Origin: Mycobacterium sp. ST-F2
GTDB taxonomy: Bacteria; Actinomycetota; Actinomycetes; Mycobacteriales; Mycobacteriaceae
Direction: 5' to 3'
NCBI RefSeq assembly: GCF_001905655.1
Contig: NZ_JMHT01000001.1
Span: 1-64,000 of the forward strand
DNA length: 64,000 nucleotides
A program made the translations under genes and the position numbers. Positions 28,801 to 37,837 of the stretch are shown in pieces; the stretch's first letter is position 1; each line of letters begins with the position of its first letter. The notes below the pieces were generated by a model. That model had not been told where the DNA came from. It made no database searches and was given only the letters and a program-made list of their open reading frames with translations.

Positions 28801-30353
28801 CGGTGCCGGTCGGCGTGCCGGCCAGTTTCACCGCTGCGGTATCCGATCCGCTGGGCGAACTGCTCGGCCGCTACGCCCGCACCAACGGGCCGTTCACGAC
28901 GACCCAGGCCGCCGCCAGGTTCGGCCTGGGCCACCGGGTGACCGCCGATGCTCTGAGCCGGATGGTGTTGGACGGCAAGCTCATTCGCGGCGAGTTCACC
29001 GATCTGCCGGACAGCGTCGACCAACAGTGGTGCGACGCCACGGTGCTGAAGATCCTGCGGCGCCGGTCACTGGCTGCGCTGCGGGCCCAGATCGAACCGG
29101 TGAGCACCACCGCGTACGCGCGCTTCCTGCCGGCCTGGCAGCAGTTCGGTGACGCCCGCGGCATCGACGGCCTGGCCTCGGTCATCGAACAGCTTGCCGG
29201 CGTGCCGATTCCGGCATCCGCCGTCGAGCCGCTCGTGTTCGGCCAGCGGGTGTCGGACTACCAACCGGCGATGCTCGACGAACTACTGGCCTCCGGTGAG
29301 GTCACCTGGTCGGGTGCCGGCCAGATCGGCGCCAACGACGGCTGGGTCGTCTTCCACCGGGCCGACACCGCGCCGCTGTCGCTGGCGCCGGGTACCGAGA
29401 TCGAGTTCACCGACGCGCACCGCGAGCTCCTGGACACCCTCAGCAACGGCGGGGCCTACTTCTTCCGGCAACTGGCCGCAGAGGACAGCTCCGATGCGAA
29501 ACAGGCCCTGTGGGAACTGATCTGGGCCGGCTGGGTCACCGGCGACACGTTCGCCCCGGTCCGAGCGCTCCTCGGCAATGCGGGACGCAAACCCGGTGGA
29601 TCGCACCGGCAGCGGCAGCAGCGCCCGCCCCGGCTCAGCCGCTACAGCGTCGCCCGGCCGCAGGCCCGCGCGGTCGACCCGACGGTCGCCGGCCGGTGGT
29701 CGGCCCTACCGCCCGCCGAACCGGAATCCACGACGCGGGCGCACTTTCAGGCCGAGCTGCTGCTGGGCCGCTACGGCGTCGTCACGCGCGGTGCCGCCGA
29801 CGGTCTGCCCGGCGGATTCGCCACGTTGTACAAGGTCCTGACGGCCTTCGAGGAAGCCGGCCGCTGTCAGCGCGGGTATTTCATCGAATCCCTTGGCGGC
29901 GCTCAGTTCGCGGTGGCGTCGACCGTGGACCGGCTGCGCACTTATCTCGACGGCGTCGACCAGAGCAGCCCCGACTACACCGCCATCGTGCTCGCCGCCA
30001 CCGACCCGGGCAATCCCTACGGAGTGGCCCTGCCGTGGCCCGAGGCCGCCGGGCATCGACCGGGCCGCAAGGCGGGCGCACTGGTGGCGTTGGTCGACGG
30101 CGAGTTGGTGTGGTTCCTGGAGCGGGGCGGAAAGTCGTTGTTGTCGTTCGGCGCCACTGCCGAACAACAACGCGCGGCGGCCGGTGCGCTGGCAGAGCTG
30201 GTGAGCACCGGGCGATTGCAGTCGCTGTTGATCGAGAAGGTCAACGGAGAGCCGGTATTGGCCCCCACCCCCGACGCCCCGCAGGCCGAGGTCCACGCCG
30301 CGCTGGCCGACGCCGGATTCTCCCGGACCCCGCGGGGCTTGCGGCTGCGCTGA
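25872..30353 (+). CDS. lhr: ATP-dependent DNA helicase Lhr
   Basis: A 1493-residue Lhr (large helicase-related) protein. The SF2 core at residues ~1-480 has PTPAQEQAWQAI (Q motif), APTGSGKTLAAFLW (Walker A), VDEVHAVAATKRGAHLALSLERL (DEVH box) and RIGRAGH (motif VI). A winged helix, the Lhr-specific beta-barrel and a long C-terminal domain follow. Mycobacterial Lhr is a DNA-dependent ATPase that translocates 3'-5' and unwinds RNA-DNA hybrids. The GTG at 25872 is chosen; an earlier in-frame GTG (25824) lies inside the hairpin. In M. tuberculosis nei follows directly; here nei is 10.6 kb away. Confidence 0.95.
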   Translation: MNPLDRFSDLTREWFAAAFNTPTPAQEQAWQAIADGHNTLVIAPTGSGKTLAAFLWAIDQLAQEPDGKGTRVLYVSPLKALAVDVERNLSTPLTGITRVAERVGAPAPKITVGVRSGDTSPAQRRQLIATPPDILITTPESLFLMLTSAARETLATVRTVIVDEVHAVAATKRGAHLALSLERLDELLDKPAQRIGLSATVKPPEEVARFLSGAAPTTIVKPPATKTFDLSVEVPVPDMANLDGGTIWPDVEERIVDLIESHNSSLVFANSRRLAERLTARLNEIHAARSGIELPNERNPQIGGGAPATIMASGQTFGAPSLLAKAHHGSVSKEARAQVEDDLKSGRLKAVVATSSLELGIDMGAVDLVIQVEAPPSVASGLQRIGRAGHQVGEISEGVLLPKHRTDLIDCAVTVQRMRAGEIETLQVPTNPLDVLAQHTVAAAALEPLDADRWFDAVRRSAPFAALPRSAFEATLDLLAGKYPSTEFAELRPRLVYDRDTGTLTARPGAQRLAVTSGGAIPDRGMFTVYLATGDEKPSRVGELDEEMVYESRPGDVISLGATSWRITEITHDRVLVLPAPGQPARLPFWRGDAVGRPAELGAAIGAFTGKLAGLPRAEFDEYCSTMGFNDYATDNLWQLLDEQRQATGTVPTDTTFVVERFRDELGDWRIVLHSPYGLRVHGPLALAVGRRIMERYGIDEKPTASDDGIVLRLPDTGENPPGADIFVFDADEIETIVTAEVGGSALFASRFRECAARALLLPRRHPGKRSPLWHQRQRAAQLLDIARKYPDFPIVLETVRECLQDVYDVPMLIELMRRVAQRRVRVLDVQTATPSPFAASLLFGYVGAFMYEGDSPLAERRAAALSLDATLLAELLGRVELRELLDPDVVAATIRQLQHLTEDRAARDAEGIADLLRLLGPLTTDELRQRSTASDVEAWCATLQAAKRAVAVTFAGQSWWAAVEDMGLLRDGLGVAVPVGVPASFTAAVSDPLGELLGRYARTNGPFTTTQAAARFGLGHRVTADALSRMVLDGKLIRGEFTDLPDSVDQQWCDATVLKILRRRSLAALRAQIEPVSTTAYARFLPAWQQFGDARGIDGLASVIEQLAGVPIPASAVEPLVFGQRVSDYQPAMLDELLASGEVTWSGAGQIGANDGWVVFHRADTAPLSLAPGTEIEFTDAHRELLDTLSNGGAYFFRQLAAEDSSDAKQALWELIWAGWVTGDTFAPVRALLGNAGRKPGGSHRQRQQRPPRLSRYSVARPQARAVDPTVAGRWSALPPAEPESTTRAHFQAELLLGRYGVVTRGAADGLPGGFATLYKVLTAFEEAGRCQRGYFIESLGGAQFAVASTVDRLRTYLDGVDQSSPDYTAIVLAATDPGNPYGVALPWPEAAGHRPGRKAGALVALVDGELVWFLERGGKSLLSFGATAEQQRAAAGALAELVSTGRLQSLLIEKVNGEPVLAPTPDAPQAEVHAALADAGFSRTPRGLRLR

Positions 30354-30635
30354 TCCGGGTTCTCCATCGGTGACGGCCGCCGCTGTCCTCCTGGCAGCGG
30401 GCAACCAAGCGGATCTGCTAGAGCCTGCACGCTCCCGATCCACTGCTTACGATGTCGATGAGCTCGGAAATCACCGGCCGGCGCCCCACCCGCCGGTCGA
30501 TGTGACGAGCGTCGCCACCAGCTGGCCGACCTTCTAGTTAGGTTGACCTAAGCTAATTGATCGCGTGGGCTGCCGGCCTGGCCGCGTCGGCCATGGCGGG
30601 TCGCTCAATGACGAGAACCCACAGGACACGCCGCT
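30354..30635 (+). other. Intergenic region between lhr and the GltB-like operon
   Basis: 282 bp without a supported gene. It contains a short GC hairpin after lhr (CCGCTG/CAGCGG near 30380-30400, no T run) and the IdeR-box candidate at 30538-30556. AT content rises sharply around the box, as expected for a promoter. Confidence 0.6.
30538..30556. promoter_or_regulatory. IdeR (iron-dependent regulator) box candidate
   Basis: TTAGGTTGACCTAAGCTAA matches 15 of 19 bases of the IdeR consensus TTAGGTTAGGCTAACCTAA; the mismatches are three central bases and one outer base. It also contains the shorter perfect palindrome TTAGGT-TG-ACCTAA. It lies 80 bp upstream of the first possible start codon of the operon. 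Placed over a promoter, such a box usually means repression when iron is plentiful. Confidence 0.72.
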
Positions 30636-33600
30636 ATGCGGCACGAAGGGTTTGAGGAGACGCGATTGCCCGGACTGTACGACCCGGATCAGGACAAGAG
30701 CAGTTGCGGTGTCGGATTCTTGACCCGGAAGGACGGCGTCCAGACCCACGACGTCATCCGCAAACTTCACGAGGCGTTGTGCGCCGTACCGCACCGCGGT
30801 GGCATGTCCTCCGAAGGCGTGGGCGACGGCGCGGGCGTCAACCTCGATCTGTCACTGCGATTCTTCTCCGAGCTCACCGGCCGCCCCGATCTACGCCTCG
30901 GCCAGTTCGGCGTGGGCAACTTCTTTCTGCCGAATGATCCCGCCCACCATGACGAGGCCGAGGCGGTTATCGAGAAGGCGCTCCTCGACCAAGGTTTCGA
31001 CATTCTGCTCAAGCGGGATGTCCCCGTGGACGATTCCGCAATCAGGGCCGCCGCGACGAAGTATCAGCTACCCATCCGGCAATGGGTGTTCCTGTCGGAT
31101 TCGGATCGCAAGATTCACGACGCCCTCATGGCCATCGAGGCCATTGCCTACACCCGGCCGGAGCTACTCGGCCTGTACCCGCTCTCCCTGAGTGCGCGCA
31201 CGCAGGTGCTCAAGGGCCGTCTCAATTCGAACGAAGTGGTGCCGTACTTCCGCGATCTGTCCGATCCGCGGATGGAGGTGCACTCGATGTTCTTCCACAC
31301 CCGCTTCTCCACCAACACGGCGCCCAATGCCACCATGGCCCAGCCGTTCCGGTTGATGGCGCACAACGGCGAGCTCAACACCGACAAGAAGAACCGGCTC
31401 TCCGACAACGCGATGGCACGGGCGCACAACCGCGCCATCATCCGCCCCGCCGGACAGTCGGACAGCTGCCGGCTGGACCAGACGCTGCAGCACCGGGTGC
31501 TCGAGGACGAACTGGACCTCGTCACCGCCGTCGTCGCCATGATGCCGCCGGCGTGGGAGAACGACACCACCCTCTCACCCGAAGTCCGGGCCATGCTCGA
31601 GTACTTCAGCCTCTACGAGGAGAAGAACGACGGTCCCGCCGCGCTGATCTTCGGCGACGACAGATTCATCGGCGCCCGCCTCGACCGCTTGGGGTTGCGT
31701 CCGCTACGCACCGTGGAGACGGCCGACTATCTCGGCGTGATGTCCGAAGCCGGACAGGTGTACTTCCCGCCGGAGGAGGTGATCAAACGGGGCCGGATCG
31801 AAGCCGGCGGAATGCTGTACTACGACCATGAAGAGCAGCGGTCGTACGGCTCCACCGAAGCCCTGGAAATGCTTGCCGCACAGCATGATTACCCCGCAAT
31901 GCTGGCGCAGGCCCGGGTCAACCTCGCCGACCTGCCCGCCGTGCCGGCGGAAAGTCAACTCTCCCCCGCCCGCTACAACGGCGACCTGAACCGCTATCAG
32001 CGCTACGTCGCATATTCCATGAGCCAAGAAGATTTCAAGTTCCTGATGGACCCGATGCTGGCCACCGGGCAGGAGAAGATCTCGGCGATGGGTTACGGCG
32101 CGGCGATCAACGCGCTGTCCAACCACGAGGGCGGCATTGCCCGCTATTTCTCGCAGCGGTTCGCTCAGGTCACCAATCCACCGCTGGACAGCATTCGCGA
32201 GGCCGACGGAATGACGCTGCGGGTGGCACTCGGCGCCAAGCCGGGTAGCGGCGGCACGCCGGCGCCGCAAATCGTCATCCCGTCGCCGATCCTGTCCCAC
32301 CTGGACATGTTGATGATCCGCGACCAGACCCACACCCCGGTGCGGATATTCGGCATGCGGTACCGGGTCGACTTGGAAGGCGGACCGTACAACTCCGAGG
32401 TCCTGGTGCATTCCATCGACAAGCTCTGCGATGAGGTCGAGGCGTTCGCGCGCGAGTCGGGCGGCATCGCCATCATCTCCGACCGCCACGTCGAAAGTGT
32501 CCGCGCACCGATGCCCCTCACCATCGTGGTATCGGCGATCAATCAGCGGCTCATCGAAGAAGGCCTGCGGTTGCGGGTGTCGCTGATCGCCGAGAGCGGG
32601 CAGCTGGCGTCCTCGCATCACATCGCGACGGTGCTCGGGTTCGGTGCATCCGCGGTATATCCGCTGACGGTGCAGATGCGCGCCGAGGAGAAGTTCGGGC
32701 CCGACGAGCAATCGGTTGCCGCCGCCTACAAGCGGTTCGCCAAGGCCGCGGAAAAGTCGTTGATGAAGACCATGGGCCGCGTCGGCCTGTGCACCGTCGA
32801 AAGCTACATCGGCGGCGAGTTCTTCGAGCCCAACTACCTCGACACCGCAGGCCCGGTGCTGCGCAAGTACTTTCCGAACGTCACCGCCGTCGTCGGCGGC
32901 GTCGGCTTCCGCACGCTGTCCGATACGTCGGCCGAATGGCATGCCCGCGCACTCCAGGTCGAGACCGAAAAGGACGTACCACTACTCGGTCTGTTCAAAG
33001 AACGCGCGGAAGGTGCGGGCCACTCCTACGGCACCACGGCCGTGCGGGGATTCGTCGACATGACCGAGGAAACCATCTCGTTCAGCGACGACGCTCGGCC
33101 CAAGAATCCAGAGATGGCCGACCCGCTGTTCCTGCGGACGCTGCCCTTGAACCAACTCGAAGGTGCCTTCGGTCTGAACGACGAGGCGTACCGCAACAAC
33201 AGTTTCGCGGAACTGACGCCGCGAGATATCAACAGCTTCGACATCACTCCCGGCTACCGCAACTTCGTGTTCGCCATGACCGCCGAACGTGCCCGCCGGC
33301 CCGCGGCCCTGCGTGACGTGCTGGCGTTCCCCGCCGATGTCACGTTCGCCACCACGGCCGACGAATTTCGTTCGGAGATGGGTAAATTCGCGCGCTTCGG
33401 TAACAACTCCTACCTGGTGCGCGGGCTGACGGTGGACCGGGTGGGAGACGAGTTCACGCTGCGGCTGAGTCACTCCTCACCGGAGCGGCTGCAGGCACTC
33501 GCGGACTCGCTGATTCAGCGGTTCGGTGACGAGATCATCGACTACCGGGTCACCGACGACCGGCTGCGGCTCGTCGCTCGTGCGCGTGCCAGGCATTTCC

Positions 33601-36098
33601 TGGGAATGACCCTGACCGCACCGGCAGCGATTCCGCTGGACTCGGTGCAGCCGGCCGACGAGATCGCGGCAACGCTCACCTCCGGCGCCATGAGTCACGG
33701 TGCGCTGGTGGCGAACGCCCACGAGGCCGTCGCGCACGGCACCAACATGGTGGGTGGCTTGTCGAACTGCGGCGAAGGCGGCGAGCACATCAGCCGCTAC
33801 GGCACCATCCGCGGCTCGCGCATCAAGCAGTTCGCATCGGGCCGGTTCGGGATATGGGCCGGCTACTTGGCCGATCCGATGTTGCGTGAGCTGGAGATCA
33901 AGATCGGGCAGGGCGCCAAACCCGGTGAGGGCGGCCAACTCCCGGCACCCAAGGTGACGGTGCAGATCGCCGCCGCGCGTGGCGGCACCCCGGGCGTCGA
34001 GCTGGTATCGCCGCCGCCGCACCACGACACCTATTCGATCGAGGACCTGGCGCAGCTGATCCACGACTGCAAGGCCGCACGGGTGCGGGTGATCGTCAAG
34101 CTGGTGTCGAGCGAAGGCATCGGAATCATCGCCGCCGGTGTCGCCAAGGCCGGCGCCGACGTCATCAATGTGGCCGGCAACACCGGTGGCACCGGCGCGG
34201 CCGCCGTCACGAGCCTCAAGTACGCGGGTCGCTCGGCGGAGATCGGCGTTGCCGAAGTGCATCAGGCCCTGGTGGCCAACGGGATTCGGCAGAAAGTCGT
34301 CCTGCGATGTTCAGGCGCGCACCAAACCGCCAGTGACGTGGTCAAATCGGCGCTACTCGGAGCGGACAGCTACGAGTTCGGCACCACCGCCCTGATGATG
34401 CTCAAGTGCGTCATGGCGAAGAACTGCAATATCAAATGCCCGGCAGGCCTGACCACCAACGCCGAGGCGTTCGAGGGCGATCCTCGTGCCTTGGCGCAGT
34501 ATCTGCTCAACATCTCCCATGAAGTCCGCGAAATTCTCGCCACCCTCGGTCTGCCGTCATTGCAGCATGCCCGCGGCCGCAGCGACCTGCTGCACCTGCT
34601 GGATCACCCGTCGAGTATCGGCCGACTTGATCTGCGGGCAATGCTCGCCCCCGCAGAGGGTTTCGTCCCCGAAGACCCGATCTACATGGAACGGGACTAC
34701 TCCGTCGACGACGCGTTCCTGGCCCAGCTCGACCTGGCGGGCGTGGCGATGGAACCGGTGACGCTGTGCAACCGGAACAAGAGCGTCGGCGGACAGTTGG
34801 CCATTGACATCGAACGCATGCTCAACCACGAGGGTGCCGACGGTCCGGCGGTGGCGACCGACGATCGCGGCCGCCGCTTCCTGAAGCCGGACAGCGTCAT
34901 CATCACCACATCGGGATCGGCCGGACAGAGCTACGGCGCGTTCTGCAATGACGGAATGCTGTTGACGCACACCGGAACCTGCAACGACGGCGTCGGCAAG
35001 AGCGCCTGTGGCGGCACCATTGCGGTGCTGTCCCCCGGCGGCGGATCGGACGAGCCCGGTGGCAATGTGCTGATCGGTAACTTCGTCCTGTTCGGAGCAT
35101 CGGGCGGCCGGCTGTTCGTCGCGGGTGAGGCTGGTGACCGGTTCGCGGTGCGGAACTCCGGCGCCACCGCAGTGGTCGAAGGCGTCGGCGAATTCCTCTG
35201 CGAGTACATGACCAACGGCGCGGTGTTCAACATCGGCGAGTTCGGCAAGGGTGTCGCCAACGGCATGAGCGGCGGATTCCTGTACCAGTACGACCCCGAC
35301 GGCGAGCTGCCCTCGAAGGTCAGTACCGACTCGGTGGTCGTCGCCCCGATATCGGAGGCACCGTTCCACGAAGCGGCGGCACTCACACTGCTGCAGTGGC
35401 ATCTGGAGGCCACAGGTTCGGCGAAAGCGCGGCAGCTGCTGGATGATTGGCACGTCACCCGCCGGCACGTGGTGTACGCCATGCCGCGAGCGCTGCTGCA
35501 GTACCAGGACGCCGACGCGATCCTGGCGGCCAAGACCCGCAAGGAACTGCTCGACGAGCTGGCCTCGGCGCTGGCCGGCCACCAGGTGGCCAAATTCAAG
35601 CGTTCCTACCGCAACAACGAAACAGTGCTCGGCGGTGCGGTGCCCGGGTACGGCGATACCGACACCGAGGAGATGTACGCGCTGCTGAACACCTACACGG
35701 TGCTGAACATGGCGCAGCAACTCGCCATGTCCCGCACCCCCGGGGTGACCGAAGTGACCGATGCACGGATCGGAAAGACCGTGCGCAACCTGGTACTCAC
35801 TGAGGACTTCTTCCTCATCCAGAAGCTGCAGCGCTACGCCCGCGAGGCCATCGACGGGTTCAGCGACGAGGACCTCGCGGTGTTCGTCGCCAACAAACGG
35901 ATCAACGACTACAAGGAGGCGCTGGCCCAACGCAACGTGCTGTCCATGGACAGTCCCGGCACCTACGGCTGGATCCTGTACCAGGATGCGAAGAACATCG
36001 AGAAGATCGGCCGACTGCCGTCCTTCGAGGAACTGTTTGCCGCACAATCTGTTCCGGATGTCGCCGCCTCGTTCGATTCCCTGGAGGGCGCACAGTGA
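30636..36098 (+). CDS. Atypical glutamate-synthase (GltB)-like large flavoprotein
   Basis: An 1820-residue protein with the GltB layout. The N-terminal class II glutamine amidotransferase domain has its nucleophile in SSCGVGFL (C24 from ATG, C14 from TTG 30666), and RFSTNT and HNGELNT follow. The central and FMN-binding (beta/alpha)8 domains include AGNTGGTGAAAVTSLKYAG. The beta-helix domain has GNVLIGNFVLFGASGGRLFVAG and GMSGGF. Cluster cysteines are C1258-x5-C1264-x3-C1268, one residue shorter than the usual x5/x4. It is ~300 residues longer than standard GltB, mainly through a C-terminal extension I do not recognise. No gltD adjoins; a diflavin reductase does. The TTG at 30666 has a better site (GAGGAG) than the ATG at 30636. 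Confidence 0.8.
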   Translation: MRHEGFEETRLPGLYDPDQDKSSCGVGFLTRKDGVQTHDVIRKLHEALCAVPHRGGMSSEGVGDGAGVNLDLSLRFFSELTGRPDLRLGQFGVGNFFLPNDPAHHDEAEAVIEKALLDQGFDILLKRDVPVDDSAIRAAATKYQLPIRQWVFLSDSDRKIHDALMAIEAIAYTRPELLGLYPLSLSARTQVLKGRLNSNEVVPYFRDLSDPRMEVHSMFFHTRFSTNTAPNATMAQPFRLMAHNGELNTDKKNRLSDNAMARAHNRAIIRPAGQSDSCRLDQTLQHRVLEDELDLVTAVVAMMPPAWENDTTLSPEVRAMLEYFSLYEEKNDGPAALIFGDDRFIGARLDRLGLRPLRTVETADYLGVMSEAGQVYFPPEEVIKRGRIEAGGMLYYDHEEQRSYGSTEALEMLAAQHDYPAMLAQARVNLADLPAVPAESQLSPARYNGDLNRYQRYVAYSMSQEDFKFLMDPMLATGQEKISAMGYGAAINALSNHEGGIARYFSQRFAQVTNPPLDSIREADGMTLRVALGAKPGSGGTPAPQIVIPSPILSHLDMLMIRDQTHTPVRIFGMRYRVDLEGGPYNSEVLVHSIDKLCDEVEAFARESGGIAIISDRHVESVRAPMPLTIVVSAINQRLIEEGLRLRVSLIAESGQLASSHHIATVLGFGASAVYPLTVQMRAEEKFGPDEQSVAAAYKRFAKAAEKSLMKTMGRVGLCTVESYIGGEFFEPNYLDTAGPVLRKYFPNVTAVVGGVGFRTLSDTSAEWHARALQVETEKDVPLLGLFKERAEGAGHSYGTTAVRGFVDMTEETISFSDDARPKNPEMADPLFLRTLPLNQLEGAFGLNDEAYRNNSFAELTPRDINSFDITPGYRNFVFAMTAERARRPAALRDVLAFPADVTFATTADEFRSEMGKFARFGNNSYLVRGLTVDRVGDEFTLRLSHSSPERLQALADSLIQRFGDEIIDYRVTDDRLRLVARARARHFLGMTLTAPAAIPLDSVQPADEIAATLTSGAMSHGALVANAHEAVAHGTNMVGGLSNCGEGGEHISRYGTIRGSRIKQFASGRFGIWAGYLADPMLRELEIKIGQGAKPGEGGQLPAPKVTVQIAAARGGTPGVELVSPPPHHDTYSIEDLAQLIHDCKAARVRVIVKLVSSEGIGIIAAGVAKAGADVINVAGNTGGTGAAAVTSLKYAGRSAEIGVAEVHQALVANGIRQKVVLRCSGAHQTASDVVKSALLGADSYEFGTTALMMLKCVMAKNCNIKCPAGLTTNAEAFEGDPRALAQYLLNISHEVREILATLGLPSLQHARGRSDLLHLLDHPSSIGRLDLRAMLAPAEGFVPEDPIYMERDYSVDDAFLAQLDLAGVAMEPVTLCNRNKSVGGQLAIDIERMLNHEGADGPAVATDDRGRRFLKPDSVIITTSGSAGQSYGAFCNDGMLLTHTGTCNDGVGKSACGGTIAVLSPGGGSDEPGGNVLIGNFVLFGASGGRLFVAGEAGDRFAVRNSGATAVVEGVGEFLCEYMTNGAVFNIGEFGKGVANGMSGGFLYQYDPDGELPSKVSTDSVVVAPISEAPFHEAAALTLLQWHLEATGSAKARQLLDDWHVTRRHVVYAMPRALLQYQDADAILAAKTRKELLDELASALAGHQVAKFKRSYRNNETVLGGAVPGYGDTDTEEMYALLNTYTVLNMAQQLAMSRTPGVTEVTDARIGKTVRNLVLTEDFFLIQKLQRYAREAIDGFSDEDLAVFVANKRINDYKEALAQRNVLSMDSPGTYGWILYQDAKNIEKIGRLPSFEELFAAQSVPDVAASFDSLEGAQ

Positions 36099-37837
36099 AG
36101 ATCGCCTACATTCCCGAAGACGCCCCGTTCAACGAGGACCAGCGTGCCTGGATCTCCGGCTTCCTGGCCGGTCTGCATTCCCGGCTGGCGATCAATGTCG
36201 CTGCCCCGCCGCCCGTGGTCGTCGGTGACCAACCGGCCTCGCTTCCGCAGCTGCGTATCCTGTACGGCACCCAGACGGGCAACGCCGAGGGTGTCGCGAA
36301 TGATGCTGCGGCAGCGGCCAAGTCGCAGGGTTTCGACGTCAAGGTCAGCGGACTCGACGAGATCGAACTGGGCGAGTTCGCCGGCCTGAAGTTCGTGCTG
36401 ATCGTCACCTCGACCTATGGCGAGGGCGAGATGCCCGACAATGCCGAATTGTTCTGGGAGGCCCTGTCGGCGTCGACGGCGCCGCGGCTGGAGGGTGTCT
36501 CGTTCGGTGTGCTGGCCCTCGGCGACACCGGCTATGACGGCTTCTGCCAGGCCGGCAAGCTGTTCGACATGCGCCTGGAGCAACTCGGCGCGTCCCGCGT
36601 CGTCCCGCGCACCGACTGCGACGTCGACTACGAGGCACAGGCCGCCGACTGGATTCAGAGTGCACTGATGGCGCTGGTGCCGACGTCCGGTGCCAGTGGG
36701 CGGCCGTCGGCGCCTCCGCCCAGCGCGGTCGCGCGCTCCGGATGGACGCGGAAGAACCCGTTCGTCGCGGGGCTGGCGGTCAACCGCCTGCTGTCGGGCT
36801 CGGGCTCGGACAAGGAGATCCGGCATTACGAATTCGCCTTGGCGGACAGCGGTATCGAATACGAGGCCGGTGACGCGCTGGCCGTGCTGCCGCAGAACAA
36901 TCCTGCCCTGGTGGAGGCCATCGCCGAACATTTCCGGGTGTCCGTCGACACGATGGTCGACGGCGAGCCGCTGAGCGAGCTCCTTGGGAATCGCTACGAA
37001 ATCAGTGCTCCATCAAAGGATTTGCTCGGCGAGGTGGAAAGCCGCGCCGAGAACGAAGAACTGTCGCACGTGCTGCGCGGCGGCGTGAAGGAGAGACTGG
37101 ACCGCTGGCTGTGGGGTAAGGACATCCTCGACGTGCTGCGCATCGCCGGCGACGACCTGAGCGTCGAAGAATTCGTCGGATTGCTCAAACCCCTTCAGCA
37201 CCGGGCATATTCGATCTCATCGAGTGCGCTCGCGCATCCTGATCGGATTCACCTGACGGTGGCCAGCGTGCGCTACGAAATGGGTGGGCGCATGCGCGGC
37301 GGCGTGTGCTCGACGTTCCTGGCCGACCGCAGCGAGTCGGCGAAAATCTTTCTGCAACCGAACAAGTCGTTCCGGGTGCCGGCCGATAACGACGTGCCGA
37401 TGATCATGGTCGGTCCGGGCACCGGCATCGCACCATTCCGGGCGTTCCTGCAAGAACGCGAAAAGCGCGGTGCCGGCGGCCGCAACTGGCTGTTCTTCGG
37501 CGACCAGCATCGCGCAGACGACTTCGTCTACGAAGACGAACTGACGGCGTGGCAGGCCTCCGGCCTGCTGGACCGGCTGGACCTGGCATTCTCGCGCGAT
37601 CAGAGCGAGAAGATCTATGTGCAGCACCGGATGCGCAAAAACGGCAAAGAACTGTTCGGCTGGCTCCAGGACGGTGGCCACTTCTACGTCTGTGGCGACG
37701 CGTTACGGATGGCCAAAGATGTCGACCAGGCACTGCACGATGTGGTCGCCGAACACGGCGGGCTGGATCATGACGCCGCTACCGAGTACGTCAACGAACT
37801 CAAACGCGAGAAACGGTACGTGCGCGATGTGTACTGA
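36095..37837 (+). CDS. NADPH diflavin reductase (CysJ/CPR type)
   Basis: A 580-residue reductase. A ~50-residue N-terminal segment precedes a flavodoxin domain (ILYGTQTGNAEGVAND, TSTYGEGEMPDNA, FGVLALGDTGYDGFC), then the FAD domain (RAYSISSSA, GGVCSTFLAD) and the NADPH domain (GPGTGIAPFRAFLQERE, FYVCGDALRMAKDV), ending KRYVRDVY like CysJ and cytochrome P450 reductases. It moves electrons NADPH to FAD to FMN to a partner. The ATG overlaps the GltB-like stop (ATGA), so the obvious partner is that flavoprotein; the third gene product is another option. No sulfite reductase hemoprotein lies nearby. Confidence 0.9.
   Translation: MKIAYIPEDAPFNEDQRAWISGFLAGLHSRLAINVAAPPPVVVGDQPASLPQLRILYGTQTGNAEGVANDAAAAAKSQGFDVKVSGLDEIELGEFAGLKFVLIVTSTYGEGEMPDNAELFWEALSASTAPRLEGVSFGVLALGDTGYDGFCQAGKLFDMRLEQLGASRVVPRTDCDVDYEAQAADWIQSALMALVPTSGASGRPSAPPPSAVARSGWTRKNPFVAGLAVNRLLSGSGSDKEIRHYEFALADSGIEYEAGDALAVLPQNNPALVEAIAEHFRVSVDTMVDGEPLSELLGNRYEISAPSKDLLGEVESRAENEELSHVLRGGVKERLDRWLWGKDILDVLRIAGDDLSVEEFVGLLKPLQHRAYSISSSALAHPDRIHLTVASVRYEMGGRMRGGVCSTFLADRSESAKIFLQPNKSFRVPADNDVPMIMVGPGTGIAPFRAFLQEREKRGAGGRNWLFFGDQHRADDFVYEDELTAWQASGLLDRLDLAFSRDQSEKIYVQHRMRKNGKELFGWLQDGGHFYVCGDALRMAKDVDQALHDVVAEHGGLDHDAATEYVNELKREKRYVRDVY

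Noticed and set aside
34557..36047. Long minus-strand frame opposite the GltB-like gene
   Set aside because: Shadow of the coding strand; no start site signal and no recognisable domain.
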